Source of the DNA: Bacteroidota bacterium | Lineage (GTDB): Bacteria; Bacteroidota; Bacteroidia; Bacteroidales; JAAUTT01 | Direction of reading: 5' to 3' | Assembly (NCBI GenBank): GCA_020048915.1 | Contig: JAIFLU010000088.1 | Span: 1 to 64,000 of the forward strand | Length of the DNA stretch: 64,000 nucleotides | Shown here: one piece after another, positions 46,973 to 56,410 of the stretch | Layout: each line of letters begins with the position of its first letter | Numbering within the stretch: position 1 is the first letter of the stretch | Notes under the pieces: generated by a model | Told to the model about the DNA's origin: nothing | Database searches by the model: none | Seen by the model: only the letters and a program-made list of their open reading frames with translations | Position numbers and translations under genes: made by a program

Positions 46973-47545
46973 ATGCAATTTCAGGACGACACATATTATA
47001 TTGACAAGGTTATCCGGGGCGATGTGAACGCTTACTCCTTTCTGGTTGAAAAACATAAAAGGATGGCGTATACCTTTGCCTTAAAATTCGTAAAGATTCC
47101 GGAAGATGCGGAAGAAATTGCCCACGATGCTTTTGTAAAGGCTTTTCAGTCGATTAAAGAATTCAGGCAGCAATGCAAATTCACCACCTGGCTTTACAAA
47201 ATCGTATTTAATTTATCGGTTTCGAGGCTACGGAAAAAACAGTTGGATGTTAGCTCTATTCACGATAACAAATTTAGTAGTTTTGATGTGGCCGAATCGG
47301 AAAACTTATTCAATACCCTAACCGATAAGGAACAAAGTATAATAGTAAGAAAGGCTATTGATAAATTGCCCGATGATGAGCGGGCTGTTATTACCCTTTT
47401 CTACCTGAATGAATGTTCTGTTAAAGAAATTACCGATATTACAGGATATTCGGAGGCAAATGTGAAAATAAAACTTTTCCGGGCAAGGAAAAGATTATGG
47501 GAAATGCTTCGGTTTTTATATCAGGACCAAAATGTAAAAGTATGA
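46973..47545 (+). CDS. ECF-type RNA polymerase sigma factor
   Basis: 190 residues. Region 2 spans about 20-95 (FLVEKHKRMAYTFALKFVKI, EDAEEIAHDAFVKAFQSIKE, CKFTTWLYKIVFNLSVSRLR) and region 4 about 125-180 (LPDDERAVITLFYLNECSVK, EITDITGYSEANVKIKLFRA). It should direct polymerase to a small envelope-related regulon. The last codons overlap the start of the next gene by the ATGA arrangement at 47542-47545, so sigma factor and partner are translationally coupled, typical of a sigma/anti-sigma pair. Confidence 0.93.
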   Translation: MQFQDDTYYIDKVIRGDVNAYSFLVEKHKRMAYTFALKFVKIPEDAEEIAHDAFVKAFQSIKEFRQQCKFTTWLYKIVFNLSVSRLRKKQLDVSSIHDNKFSSFDVAESENLFNTLTDKEQSIIVRKAIDKLPDDERAVITLFYLNECSVKEITDITGYSEANVKIKLFRARKRLWEMLRFLYQDQNVKV

Positions 47546-47964
47546 TGAAAGATGATTTGAATATCGATAATATATCTGCAAAATGGATGGGGAAAGCAGG
47601 TCTGGATGAACCTTCGGTATTCTTTACCGATAATGTAATGCAGCATGTTTTGGAATTATCGCAAGCAAAACCTCCTATAAATAAATTTGTTTATTTGTGG
47701 TACTTACTATTTATTCCAGTCTTAATTGCAGGAGGCTGGTACCTGTCTACTATCCCCGAATTTATGCTAAAAATAAGTACCCTCTGGAAAGGTATTCAGG
47801 ACTATTATTTAACCTTAAATATTGGGTTGGCAAATACGGTTCACCACATAAAAAGCATTACGATTTCCCCAATAATAGTTCTGGGGTTTCTGGCAGTGCT
47901 TTCACTATTGATCATCGAAGATATTTTCAGTAAAACAAAAACATCGTCGAACAATAGTTTTTAA
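47542..47964 (+). CDS. Membrane protein coupled to the ECF sigma factor, probable anti-sigma factor
   Basis: 140 residues from ATG 47542 (a second ATG follows directly). The N-terminal 55 residues are polar and cytoplasmic (DDLNIDNISAKWMGKAGLDE, FTDNVMQHVLELSQAKPP). Two membrane segments follow, about 56-76 (FVYLWYLLFIPVLIAGGWYL) and about 110-130 (ISPIIVLGFLAVLSLLIIED). There is no zinc-binding HxxxCxxC motif, so it is not a ZAS-type anti-sigma factor. The call rests on its position, size and topology. The next gene is convergent and 8 bp away. Confidence 0.65.
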   Translation: MMKDDLNIDNISAKWMGKAGLDEPSVFFTDNVMQHVLELSQAKPPINKFVYLWYLLFIPVLIAGGWYLSTIPEFMLKISTLWKGIQDYYLTLNIGLANTVHHIKSITISPIIVLGFLAVLSLLIIEDIFSKTKTSSNNSF

Positions 47965-47971
47965 GAGTCAT

Positions 47972-49744
47972 CTATTTTTTAATCAACTCACTTACCGGAT
48001 TTGGAACAATGGGTTTTTCTTCCGATAAATTTTTAGGTGAACCTTCCATTTCCATTTCTTCAATTAATAAAGCATCGGGTGAGATAACAGAAACCGGCAA
48101 ACCCGATATTTCTGGTATAAAAGAACCGAATAACCCTCCGGCATTGCCTCCGACGCTCATTAACATGTTATAAGCTACCTTTCGGTTGGAGGTGCCAATA
48201 CATTTCCTTAACGTAGAAAGCGAAACGGAATTAAAACCAGCTGAACGAATTAATGTCTCTTTACCATCCGAAACCGACACCTTGTATATCTCCACAGGGA
48301 AAGTGGGCGTATTATGAATCACTTGTTTTACCAATATGGCAAAATCAAGGCCTTCTTCTTTGGCTTTTTCAATAAGCTTTTGCTTTAGCTCTGCTTCGGT
48401 GTTTTGCTTTTTCCCTGAAACTTCAATCACACCGGGACCGGTTAAATAACTTACGGCACCATTAAAAAGTGCAAACCTGCGATGTCCGTTAGATTGAGGT
48501 ACCATGCGGGTAGGAGTCCGGTCGCACAATAGCGATTTTAAAACGCCATTCTCCACCAGCAATACTTCCTGTGGAGGCACTACCCCATCGGCATCCACAT
48601 CGTAATGACCGATTAATTTCACTCCTTCAAAGGCTTTTAACTGCGGTAAAGCTTTTACGGTAAGATCATTCGAAATTACTTTTTTATTTAACTTAGTTTC
48701 GAGCGAATTTGGGTTATTCCCCGCGAAGATTTTCATGTTCCGGTCGGCATATAAAGGCTCCCGAATAGCAATAAGCGGATCTTCCTGCGAAAATAAACTG
48801 CCTGCTATCAACTCCGAAGCAGCTTGTCCGGTAAACATTACGGGGCCGGTGTAATTCCCATTAAAAGTCTCGGCGTTTTTTAAATTTATGAGATGTTTTG
48901 CCAGCTTGTCAACCTCCTGCTTAAACCATTCGTTTGCAGGAATATCATTAGGTGTTGGGACAACTACTTCAATTTTACTGCTCAACCGTGCTCCATCGCT
49001 GGCAGTAGAAAAAGCGGCAACGCTTATAATTGCAGCATCAACAGGGCTTTTTACCTCGGTTCCTTCGCTATTTACCAGATAGGTATTAACTTTAGCAAAA
49101 CGAAATGACACTCCGGAATCGTCAATATCAGGGTACTTTGAAAAATAGGCCGATATTTCCCGAACGCGGTTTTCCCATTCTTTTTTGTTATATAAATACC
49201 CGGAGCCTTCAAATTTCAATTTTGAAACCGGAGCTTTCCCAAAATCGGGAACCAGCGAATCCGTAGGAATGTTATTTCTTTTGAGGATATATATTTTGTT
49301 TTTATAAGTTTCCCCAGCTGCTTTATACACTTTGTCGGTCTGAATCCATAGAGTACGACGAATTCCATAGTAGTCATCGTCGATTGGCAAAAGAATATTT
49401 CCTCCGGTATACCGAACGCTGTTGTTTTCGTTTTCGAAATTTTCGTCGCAAATCTGGTAATTACCAACCATTACGCGAATCATTTCGCTTTTAATCTTAT
49501 TTTCGTTCGACATGACGATTGCCCCCAGGGAACCCAAAACAATAGCATTCTCGCTACTCCCTAATGCATATCCAATAAAGAATGGCTTTTGATAATCCAA
49601 ATACGAAAGATGGTTAATATTTCGGGAAAGCTCATCATTTAATGCTTTCCATATAACTGTGTCGGTTTTTTGGCCCTGAGCAAAGGGAATGATAGCGATA
49701 AGAATAACAAAAGTGATTGCTATTTTTTTTATAGTATATATCAT
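47972..49744 (-). CDS. Exported TldE/PmbA-like subunit of a TldD/TldE protease
   Basis: 590 residues from the ATG at 49742-49744 (a start nine codons upstream is less likely). The protein starts with a clear signal peptide (IYTIKKIAITFVILIAIIPF, cleavage after AQG). The body is PmbA/TldE-like: NEKGSELIA-type fold with GVVPPQEVLLVENGVLKSLL, LCDRTPTRMVPQSNGHRRFA and GFNSVSLSTLRKCIGTSNRK. The HExxxH motif of the catalytic partner is absent (ASELIAGSLFSQ stands in its place). It is 30 bp downstream of the TldD-like gene and surely its partner. TldD/TldE works in the cytoplasm in other bacteria; here both subunits carry export signals. Confidence 0.82.
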   Translation of the reverse strand: MIYTIKKIAITFVILIAIIPFAQGQKTDTVIWKALNDELSRNINHLSYLDYQKPFFIGYALGSSENAIVLGSLGAIVMSNENKIKSEMIRVMVGNYQICDENFENENNSVRYTGGNILLPIDDDYYGIRRTLWIQTDKVYKAAGETYKNKIYILKRNNIPTDSLVPDFGKAPVSKLKFEGSGYLYNKKEWENRVREISAYFSKYPDIDDSGVSFRFAKVNTYLVNSEGTEVKSPVDAAIISVAAFSTASDGARLSSKIEVVVPTPNDIPANEWFKQEVDKLAKHLINLKNAETFNGNYTGPVMFTGQAASELIAGSLFSQEDPLIAIREPLYADRNMKIFAGNNPNSLETKLNKKVISNDLTVKALPQLKAFEGVKLIGHYDVDADGVVPPQEVLLVENGVLKSLLCDRTPTRMVPQSNGHRRFALFNGAVSYLTGPGVIEVSGKKQNTEAELKQKLIEKAKEEGLDFAILVKQVIHNTPTFPVEIYKVSVSDGKETLIRSAGFNSVSLSTLRKCIGTSNRKVAYNMLMSVGGNAGGLFGSFIPEISGLPVSVISPDALLIEEMEMEGSPKNLSEEKPIVPNPVSELIKK

Positions 49745-49774
49745 AGCTTGGAATCTAAACAGCGTTAACAATGA

Positions 49775-51466
49775 TTAATTGAATTTTTCGGAATCGGGAC
49801 GGGCCAATACCGGAATTGTTTCGTTGGCATTCGGCTTCTTTTGTGTTTCTATCTTTTTTACATACAATGCCGGTGCAGTAGCAGTAACCGGAATATTCCC
49901 CGACTCGGCGCCGCAAATACCACTAAAAACTTCAGGATTATCGCCGGTAGCTTCAATCTCTGAGAACATAGCCAGTGGAGTTCCTATCAGGTTTACGCCT
50001 CTTACCAATTCATCGGGACGACCATCTACATAAATCCGGTAAACTTCGGTTGGGAAAATATTAAAAACATTTGGGGAATATACCTGAGTAATGGTAAACC
50101 CTCCCACTACATCCTGAAATAAATATCCGTAAGCCTTCCCCTCCTTTTTGCATTCGCTGATGAGTTTCTTCCGAAGCTCCTCCGGGGAGTTTGGCGAATT
50201 TGTATCGATTATAAGATTCGATTGCCGGGAAGTTGGCTGTAAACCAGTATTTGCCCGTCCATGACCATTCGATTTTGGAAAAGCTTCCAGGGGAGACCTC
50301 GACATAAGGAAATTTTTGAGAATTCCTTTTTCAACAACAACAACCCGTTGCGACTTTACTCCCTGGTCGTCGAATTTATAAGAACCAATTAATTTGGCAC
50401 CATTAAGATCGCTTAGTGTAGGATCGGAATAAACACTAATAAATTTAGGCAATACCTGGCTTCCAACTTTGCCCTTAAACGTTTGGGAATCGTTATTGCT
50501 GCGTAAGCGCTGACCTTCGATCCGGTGGCCAAATATTTCGTGAAAGAAAACTGCTGAAGCCGCAGGAGATAAGATCGCCGGTCCGGTATAGGGATCTGCA
50601 AGCGGGGCGTCCTTAATCTTTCGTAATTTTATTAAAAGTACCTGAATATCGGCCAGAATGCTTTCGTGCGAAGGTAGCCCTTCTATATCCTTGGCGGTAT
50701 ATATCTTAAACATTGGCAATACATCTCCCTCGGCAGTTTTTATACTTCCACTAACCTGAAGGCGGCAATATGATGAGTTTTGGGCGATTTCGCTCCCTTC
50801 GTTCGAAACAAAGTATTTACGATTGCTAACAATATTTAATTCTGCCTCTGCCGAAAAAATATTGGCATCTCCCAAAAATGGCCTGGTATATTCCCTGACA
50901 CGGTTTTCCCATAATTTTTTGTCAAAAGCAACAATTTTTAATGGAGGGTCTATGAAAACCGAAGGGTTCTCTTTTGAAAAATCGGGCAGATTGCTTTCAG
51001 AAGTTTTAGAATTGTTTTTTTTAGCCAGGTAAACGCTAACAGCTTCGCGAAAAGCAGCATCTGTAGATTTCCAAAGGGCTTGACGTATGGCCAGATCAAC
51101 ATCCTCAAAAGGCACCGGTAAACTATTGCCCAGTGCATCGCCCATGGCATTACTTTCGCCGGTAAACGTATGAGAATTATCGAATGAATAGTCGCCAATG
51201 CGAACAGTAGTAGACAACACTCTAAACCTGTTGGAATCTGAGTTAACCAAGCTCCCAAAAGAAGAAGAAACACCAGTATACTGGGTATCGAAAACCTGAT
51301 AACTTAAAAAATAGGGAGGTGTAGATTCCTTTTTTAAATACTTCAATTCACGCTCCATTTCACTCTTTAGGATAGTAATTAACGGATCCTGTGCAAACGA
51401 CTTCAATCCCAAACCCACTAATAAGACTAATATCAGAATGCCACCTCTCGAAATTTTGCTCTTCAT
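49775..51466 (-). CDS. Exported TldD-like metalloprotease
   Basis: 563 residues. Signal peptide about 6-25 (GGILILVLLVGLGLKSFAQ). The peptidase fold has the zinc motif in VFFHEIFGHRIEGQRLR (HExxxH, about 312-317), preceded by DPYTGPAILSPAASA, and followed by KLIGSYKFDDQGVKSQRVVV, LMSRSPLEAFPKSNGHGRAN and YGYLFQDVVGGFTITQVY. The enzyme should trim peptides with the TldE-like subunit encoded just downstream. Cytoplasmic TldD/TldE complexes mature peptide antibiotics or degrade unfolded peptides; a periplasmic version would meet other targets, which is the inference made here from the signal peptides. Confidence 0.88.
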   Translation of the reverse strand: MKSKISRGGILILVLLVGLGLKSFAQDPLITILKSEMERELKYLKKESTPPYFLSYQVFDTQYTGVSSSFGSLVNSDSNRFRVLSTTVRIGDYSFDNSHTFTGESNAMGDALGNSLPVPFEDVDLAIRQALWKSTDAAFREAVSVYLAKKNNSKTSESNLPDFSKENPSVFIDPPLKIVAFDKKLWENRVREYTRPFLGDANIFSAEAELNIVSNRKYFVSNEGSEIAQNSSYCRLQVSGSIKTAEGDVLPMFKIYTAKDIEGLPSHESILADIQVLLIKLRKIKDAPLADPYTGPAILSPAASAVFFHEIFGHRIEGQRLRSNNDSQTFKGKVGSQVLPKFISVYSDPTLSDLNGAKLIGSYKFDDQGVKSQRVVVVEKGILKNFLMSRSPLEAFPKSNGHGRANTGLQPTSRQSNLIIDTNSPNSPEELRKKLISECKKEGKAYGYLFQDVVGGFTITQVYSPNVFNIFPTEVYRIYVDGRPDELVRGVNLIGTPLAMFSEIEATGDNPEVFSGICGAESGNIPVTATAPALYVKKIETQKKPNANETIPVLARPDSEKFN

Positions 51467-51774
51467 GCTTCCAAAAAATTATTTGTGTAAATAATTATGA
51501 CCAAAAATAGTATTAACTTTAGTATTACTAAAAACATATAACAATAAATATGCCTTTTGTTTTTGGTAGGTCTTAACCCTTTCTCATGTTTTATAGTAAA
51601 GTTTCAAAGTTTCTTATGTAATGAATGCTGCGCTTCCATTGATTTCGAATGACTTTTAAATGCCAAATAAATTCTTTTCGATTTAATGATCAAATTATTA
51701 GAAGTACTATTACATTTGTGCCCAAAAAAATCAGGCTCCGCATTTTAAAAAGTATCTAGGAAATAACGATTATT
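51467..51774. other. Leader region before kup with a possible promoter
   Basis: 308 bp between the divergent tldD-like gene and the small ORF before kup. TACATTTG at 51711-51718 matches the Bacteroidota -7 consensus TAnnTTTG exactly, but no -33 partner is visible. Nothing else stands out. Confidence 0.4.
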
Positions 51775-51945
51775 ATGCCAATCCTTTTATCCCTTAAACC
51801 ATCTCCATTACAATTTTGTGCTGAATACAGCAGAATCCCGGAGAGTTTAAGGATGGAAAATAGTATGCCATTTGACCTTTACTTCATTGGTAGTAATTAC
51901 ATTAAATTTGAACCTTTTAATTCATTTCATATTATAAAATTGTGA
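51775..51945 (+). CDS. Candidate 56-residue leader ORF coupled to kup
   Basis: An ATG at 51775-51777 opens a 56-codon frame (MPILLSLKPSPLQFCAEYS at its start) ending at TGA 51943-51945. Its stop overlaps the GTG start of kup (51942-51944), giving the GTGA arrangement of translational coupling. No ribosome-binding site is visible in front of kup's GTG, which would fit a need for coupling. The peptide has no known motif, no signal and no membrane segment; it may simply be an open frame by chance. Treat it as a candidate only. Confidence 0.35.
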   Translation: MPILLSLKPSPLQFCAEYSRIPESLRMENSMPFDLYFIGSNYIKFEPFNSFHIIKL

Positions 51946-53903
51946 GCCACGAAAAGAAACACCATGGGGTAAGTCGTTTAACCCTTGCCGGATTGATTAT
52001 CACGTTGGGAATTGTGTATGGTGACATCGGGACATCGCCACTCTATGTTATTCAAGCAATTGTAAGCATTTTCAGCACCATTCAGGAAGACTATATCTTA
52101 GGAGCTGTTTCGTGTATTATCTGGACACTCACCATTCAAACCACCATAAAATATGTATTAATTACCCTCCAGGCGGACAATAATGGCGAGGGAGGAATTT
52201 TCGCCCTTTTTGCTTTAATCCGGAAAAAATCGAGTTGGGCATATATTTTCGCAATTATTGGTGGAAGTACTTTACTGGCCGATGGAATTATTACCCCTGC
52301 CATTACAGTTACCTCAGCAGCCGAAGGATTGAAATTACTTAACGCCGATATCCCGATAATACCTATTGTTATAATAATAATTTGCGCATTGTTTTTAGTT
52401 CAGCAATTTGGTACTAAATCCCTGGGGAAATCATTTGGCCCTATCATGTTTTTCTGGTTTCTAATGTTGGGGATTTTGGGGGGATTTCAGATTGTCAACA
52501 ACCCGGTTGTATTAAAAGCATTTAACCCCGAATATGCTATTAAACTTTTAACCGAATACCCACAGGGATTTTTGCTGCTAGGTGCAGTTTTTCTTGCTAC
52601 CACCGGAGCAGAAGCCCTATACTCCGACCTGGGGCATTGCGGGGCCAAGAATATTCGCATTTCATGGATTTTTGTTAAAACAACCCTTATAGCCAATTAT
52701 TTGGGACAAGCTGCCTGGGTATTAGCCAATCCTGCAGAAGCCAAAACTGGTATAAGTATTTTTTTCTCTATCATGCCACAATGGTTTATTATTCCGGGGA
52801 TTATTATAGCAATTGCTGCTGCTGTGGTTGCCAGTCAGGCTTTAATCAGCGGATCCTTTACCTTAATAAGTGAAGCAATTTCGCTTAATTTTTGGCCAAA
52901 ACTTAAGCTTCGCTATCCAACTGAAGTGAAAGGACAGATTTTTATCCCCAAAATAAATTGGTTTCTATGGATTGCCTGCATATTTGTTGTATTGAAATTT
53001 CAGGAATCGTCTGCCATGCAGGCTGCTTATGGGCTTTCCATATCCATCACCATGATGATGACAACTCTCCTCCTGAGTTTTTATATTTATAACAGTAGAA
53101 TCCCTGTTCCCTTTTTAATTTGGTTTCTTTTGGTTTTTCTATTGATTGAAGGTGCATTCCTTTATGCCAATCTTCAGAAATTCTGGAGTGGCGGGTGGTT
53201 CACTATTGCCACTGCTAGCATATTTATATTTATTATGTATAATTGGTATAATGGCCGCAAAATCAAAAATAAGTTTATGACGTTTGTGGAAATAGATAAA
53301 TATGTACCAATTATAAAAAAAATAAGTAAAGACCTAAGTATCCCTAAACGTGCAACCAATCTGGTTTATATTACCAAGGCCAATAGCTTTTACGAAATTG
53401 AATCGAAAATAATTTATTCTATCATAAACAAGCAACCGAAAAGGGCCGATATTTATTGGTTTTTGCATGTTGATATTACCGATGAGCCCGATACTTTTGA
53501 ATACCGCGTAGTACATTATGAACCGGGAAGTATCATTAAAGTCGATTTTAAGTTAGGTTTTAAAGTCGAACCCCGAATAAATTTGTACTTCAAGCAGGTA
53601 ATTGACGATTTGGTGGCAAACGAGGAAGTAGATATGCTTTCCAGATACGAATCGCTCCGGGAGTTCAATATATCCAGCGATTTCCAATATGTCCTGATTG
53701 ACCGTATTGCAAATAATGATGCAGAATTTACTCCCCACCAACAGGTTATCCTGGATTTTTATGAAGCTATCCGCATCATGGCAATCCCCGAAGGCCGAGC
53801 CCTGGGGTTAGATACCAGTAACTGTATTCTCGAAAAAGTGCCTCTTTTAGTAGACCCTCATTATAAAAAACATATTGTACGAAAAAACTTTCAAAACACT
53901 TAA
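51942..53903 (+). CDS. kup: Kup-type potassium uptake protein
   Basis: 653 residues from a GTG start (SHEKKHHGVSRLTLAGLIIT). Kup proteins are proton-coupled K+ importers in the inner membrane. The first helix carries GIVYGDIGTSPLYV (about 23-36), the family signature that contributes to the K+ path; further motifs are GEGGIFALFALIRK, LLADGIITPAITVTSAAEGL, GAVFLATTGAEALYSDLGHCG and AVVASQALISGSFTLISEA. About twelve membrane helices end near residue 430. The remaining 220 residues form the cytoplasmic domain (YITKANSFYEIESKIIYSII, YWFLHVDITDEPDTFEYRVV). No partner gene is close; the small frame in front may set its translation. Confidence 0.96.
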   Translation: MSHEKKHHGVSRLTLAGLIITLGIVYGDIGTSPLYVIQAIVSIFSTIQEDYILGAVSCIIWTLTIQTTIKYVLITLQADNNGEGGIFALFALIRKKSSWAYIFAIIGGSTLLADGIITPAITVTSAAEGLKLLNADIPIIPIVIIIICALFLVQQFGTKSLGKSFGPIMFFWFLMLGILGGFQIVNNPVVLKAFNPEYAIKLLTEYPQGFLLLGAVFLATTGAEALYSDLGHCGAKNIRISWIFVKTTLIANYLGQAAWVLANPAEAKTGISIFFSIMPQWFIIPGIIIAIAAAVVASQALISGSFTLISEAISLNFWPKLKLRYPTEVKGQIFIPKINWFLWIACIFVVLKFQESSAMQAAYGLSISITMMMTTLLLSFYIYNSRIPVPFLIWFLLVFLLIEGAFLYANLQKFWSGGWFTIATASIFIFIMYNWYNGRKIKNKFMTFVEIDKYVPIIKKISKDLSIPKRATNLVYITKANSFYEIESKIIYSIINKQPKRADIYWFLHVDITDEPDTFEYRVVHYEPGSIIKVDFKLGFKVEPRINLYFKQVIDDLVANEEVDMLSRYESLREFNISSDFQYVLIDRIANNDAEFTPHQQVILDFYEAIRIMAIPEGRALGLDTSNCILEKVPLLVDPHYKKHIVRKNFQNT

Positions 53904-53963
53904 CTGTTATTAGTCTCATTGTTTGCTGTGGGCTTCTCCTGAATTAGGTGTTTTAAGTTATTA

Positions 53964-55196
53964 TTGTTTGCCTTTCAGTACCTGTTGTTCATTGTTAGTG
54001 TAATTCTAATTATTGTATCACTTTATACCATGAATAAATTGAATTTCGTAATCTTTTTTACCATTTTTCTCTTAATTTTTTTTGGGGCAAATGCCTACAT
54101 TTATTTTCACGGACTGCATGCTTTACCTGCCATTCATTGGCTAAGAACAGTTTATCTTATTGCTTTTATTACCCTGTCGGTCTCATTCCCTTTAAGCAGA
54201 ATGATTGAGAAAACGGCTCTGATTAATGCCCATCATATTCTTTACTGGTTAGGGGCTTTTTGGTTAGCAGCAGTTTTATATCTTCTTATAATGGTTGTAT
54301 TGGTTGATCTGGTGAGAGTTGCCAATTTAGTACTGCACTTTTTACCCGACAAATCAAGCATTGCCTATCAAAACATAAAACTAACTTCATTCGTGCTGGT
54401 AGCTGCCAGTGTGCTTGGGTTTTTGATTTATGGGCATTGGATATCGCACCATCCTCATATTGTAAACAAAGAAATTACGATTCATAAACAAGCCGGTATT
54501 AGGAAAGAATTAAGTATCGCCATGGTTTCGGATATTCATCTCGGGGCACTTTTTAACAAACCTCAGGTGGATGAAATGGTTGAAAAAATTAACATTCTGA
54601 AACCCGATCTTATTTTACTTGCCGGAGATATTTTGGACGAGGTGCAAACCCCTATTTATAGAAATAACACAGGCGAAGCGCTTTCGCATCTTTCTGCTCC
54701 TCTTGGAGTTTACGGAATAACCGGTAACCACGAATATATCGGGGGTGCCAAGCGCTCTGTAAAATATCTCGAATCGTTGGGGATTAAAATGTTAATTGAT
54801 TCTGCGATTCTGGTTAACAATGAATTTTACCTTGTCGGCCGTAACGATAAAGATCAAAAGAACTTTGCAGGAAAAGACCGGATGCCTCTTAATGCGCTGG
54901 TAGCTTCGATAAACAAAAACCTTCCCGTAATACTGATGGATCATCAACCCTTCCATTTAAACGATGCCGTTAATAATGGTGTTGACCTTCAGCTTTCGGG
55001 ACATACCCACAACGGACAATTTTGGCCTTTCAATCTTATAGTAAAAAGAATGTTTGAGGTTAGTCATGGACATAAACAAAAAGGTACGACACATATTTAT
55101 GTATCATGTGGTTATGGATATTGGGGGCCGCCAATTCGGACCGGAAGCACCCCGGAGATTGTTCACCTGAAATTGGTATTTGCACCTAAAATTTAG
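53964..55196 (+). CDS. Membrane-anchored metallophosphoesterase
   Basis: 410 residues from a TTG at 53964. The N-terminal 170 residues are membrane-embedded, with about five hydrophobic segments (FQYLLFIVSVILIIVSLYTM, FVIFFTIFLLIFFGANAYIY, LYWLGAFWLAAVLYLLIMVV). The C-terminal calcineurin-like domain has every metal motif: IAMVSDIHLGALFN, LILLAGDILDE, GVYGITGNHEYIGG and LQLSGHTHNGQFWP. Similar proteins hydrolyse phosphodiesters of lipids or lipid intermediates facing the cytoplasm. The substrate is unknown. It lies 60 bp after kup and may share its transcript. Confidence 0.88.
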   Translation: MFAFQYLLFIVSVILIIVSLYTMNKLNFVIFFTIFLLIFFGANAYIYFHGLHALPAIHWLRTVYLIAFITLSVSFPLSRMIEKTALINAHHILYWLGAFWLAAVLYLLIMVVLVDLVRVANLVLHFLPDKSSIAYQNIKLTSFVLVAASVLGFLIYGHWISHHPHIVNKEITIHKQAGIRKELSIAMVSDIHLGALFNKPQVDEMVEKINILKPDLILLAGDILDEVQTPIYRNNTGEALSHLSAPLGVYGITGNHEYIGGAKRSVKYLESLGIKMLIDSAILVNNEFYLVGRNDKDQKNFAGKDRMPLNALVASINKNLPVILMDHQPFHLNDAVNNGVDLQLSGHTHNGQFWPFNLIVKRMFEVSHGHKQKGTTHIYVSCGYGYWGPPIRTGSTPEIVHLKLVFAPKI

Positions 55197-55329
55197 CGCC
55201 TCTGGAGGCAGAAGTTTTAAGGCAGGATATTTTTTGATTTTATCGAGGAATGCAGTTATTGAAAAATCACTGTGAAACGAAAACAATAAAACTCGTAAAG
55301 CAGAAATCGTAAGGCCCAATTTCCAAAAA

Positions 55330-55363
55330 AAAGCTGCGACTAATTTTAATTAATCGCAGCTTT
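55330..55363 (-). terminator. Terminator of the GIN-domain gene
   Basis: AAAGCTGCGA (55330-55339) and TCGCAGCTTT (55354-55363) form a perfect 10-bp stem. On the minus strand the stem is followed by the T-run complementary to the A-run at 55324-55330. It lies 41 bp past the stop of the GIN-domain gene. Confidence 0.8.
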
Positions 55364-55403
55364 CAAACGCTTTAAAATTTACCTCAATGGTATCGATTGT
55401 ATG

Positions 55404-56138
55404 TTAATTCGATTGCCGAACTTTTCCCGACCCGGTTACATTGGCATCAATTAACGCTTTTCCTTTATAATAAACACTCCCACTACCGGTAATCTGAACA
55501 TCCAGTTTTTCATTAGCCGCCACGTTGCAGTCTCCCGATCCGGTAATAGTCACTTTGGAATTATTCGTCATTAACCCGGCAGCATTAATATTCCCCGAAC
55601 CGGTTACCACCAGTTTGGATTCATTGGCAACACTGTTTCCCGAATAGGAAATATTCCCCGAGCCGGAAATTACCGAAGAAATCCGCTGAACTGATAACTC
55701 AGGAACATTGATATTACCACTTCCGCTAACAACCAGTTCGAGATTACCCGTTTTTACACCCGGCTCGGCTTTAATGCTCCCCGATCCTGAAATATTAATG
55801 CTTTCGATATCTTCCATGGTTATATATACCTTAATACGGTTTATATTCCAGGAGCCTGGACGGGTCCTTATCTTTAATTCCGAACCCGATACTTCAGTTA
55901 CTACTTTCTCCAAATCGTCGGCATCGCCTTCGAGAACTAATTTCTGGGGACTGCCTTGTTTCAACTCCACATTGGCCGAAATCATTAAGTCGATTTCGCT
56001 AAACTTGGTTACATTCCGGGTTTCGGAAATACTTCCTTTAGAACTTTTATTATTATCGGTTTGAACCTGACAACTTCCGTTAATGGTGAGCGACAATAGA
56101 AACATTAAGGAATATACTAAATATTTCGATTTTTGCAT
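55404..56138 (-). CDS. GIN-domain (DUF2807) lipoprotein
   Basis: 244 residues with a lipoprotein signal (LVYSLMFLLSLTINGSC, lipidated Cys about 23). The mature protein is a head-GIN beta-structure made of short repeats: ISGSGSIKAE, VSGSGNINVP, ISGSGNISYS, VTGSGNINAA, ITGSGDCNVA, ITGSGSVYYK and VTGSGKVRQ, about 16-20 residues apart, each giving one rung of a right-handed coil. Such proteins lie on the cell surface or in the periplasm; function is unknown, adhesion or cargo roles have been suggested by others. A clear terminator follows. It is alone, opposite lpxD. Confidence 0.9.
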   Translation of the reverse strand: MQKSKYLVYSLMFLLSLTINGSCQVQTDNNKSSKGSISETRNVTKFSEIDLMISANVELKQGSPQKLVLEGDADDLEKVVTEVSGSELKIRTRPGSWNINRIKVYITMEDIESINISGSGSIKAEPGVKTGNLELVVSGSGNINVPELSVQRISSVISGSGNISYSGNSVANESKLVVTGSGNINAAGLMTNNSKVTITGSGDCNVAANEKLDVQITGSGSVYYKGKALIDANVTGSGKVRQSN

Positions 56139-56410
56139 AGCTAAAAATTTAAATGGTTTATAGCGATATGACGTTGGTATTTTATTTTTGCTGCATCAAA
56201 TTTTACTAAAAATAAATTCTTTGCCGGGATCTGCGATGAGCCCCACTTCATTCACAGATTTTGTGAGTTACGCTTGACCTGATAAAGAAGAGATAAATTT
56301 AGCAATTTTCTATTTTAAGACCATAAAGTGGTTTCATCTTTTTACCGATTCATCATAAATCGTTTTGCGATTCGCAGAATTTGCCCTACGTTTGCAAAAA
56401 TTACACATCT

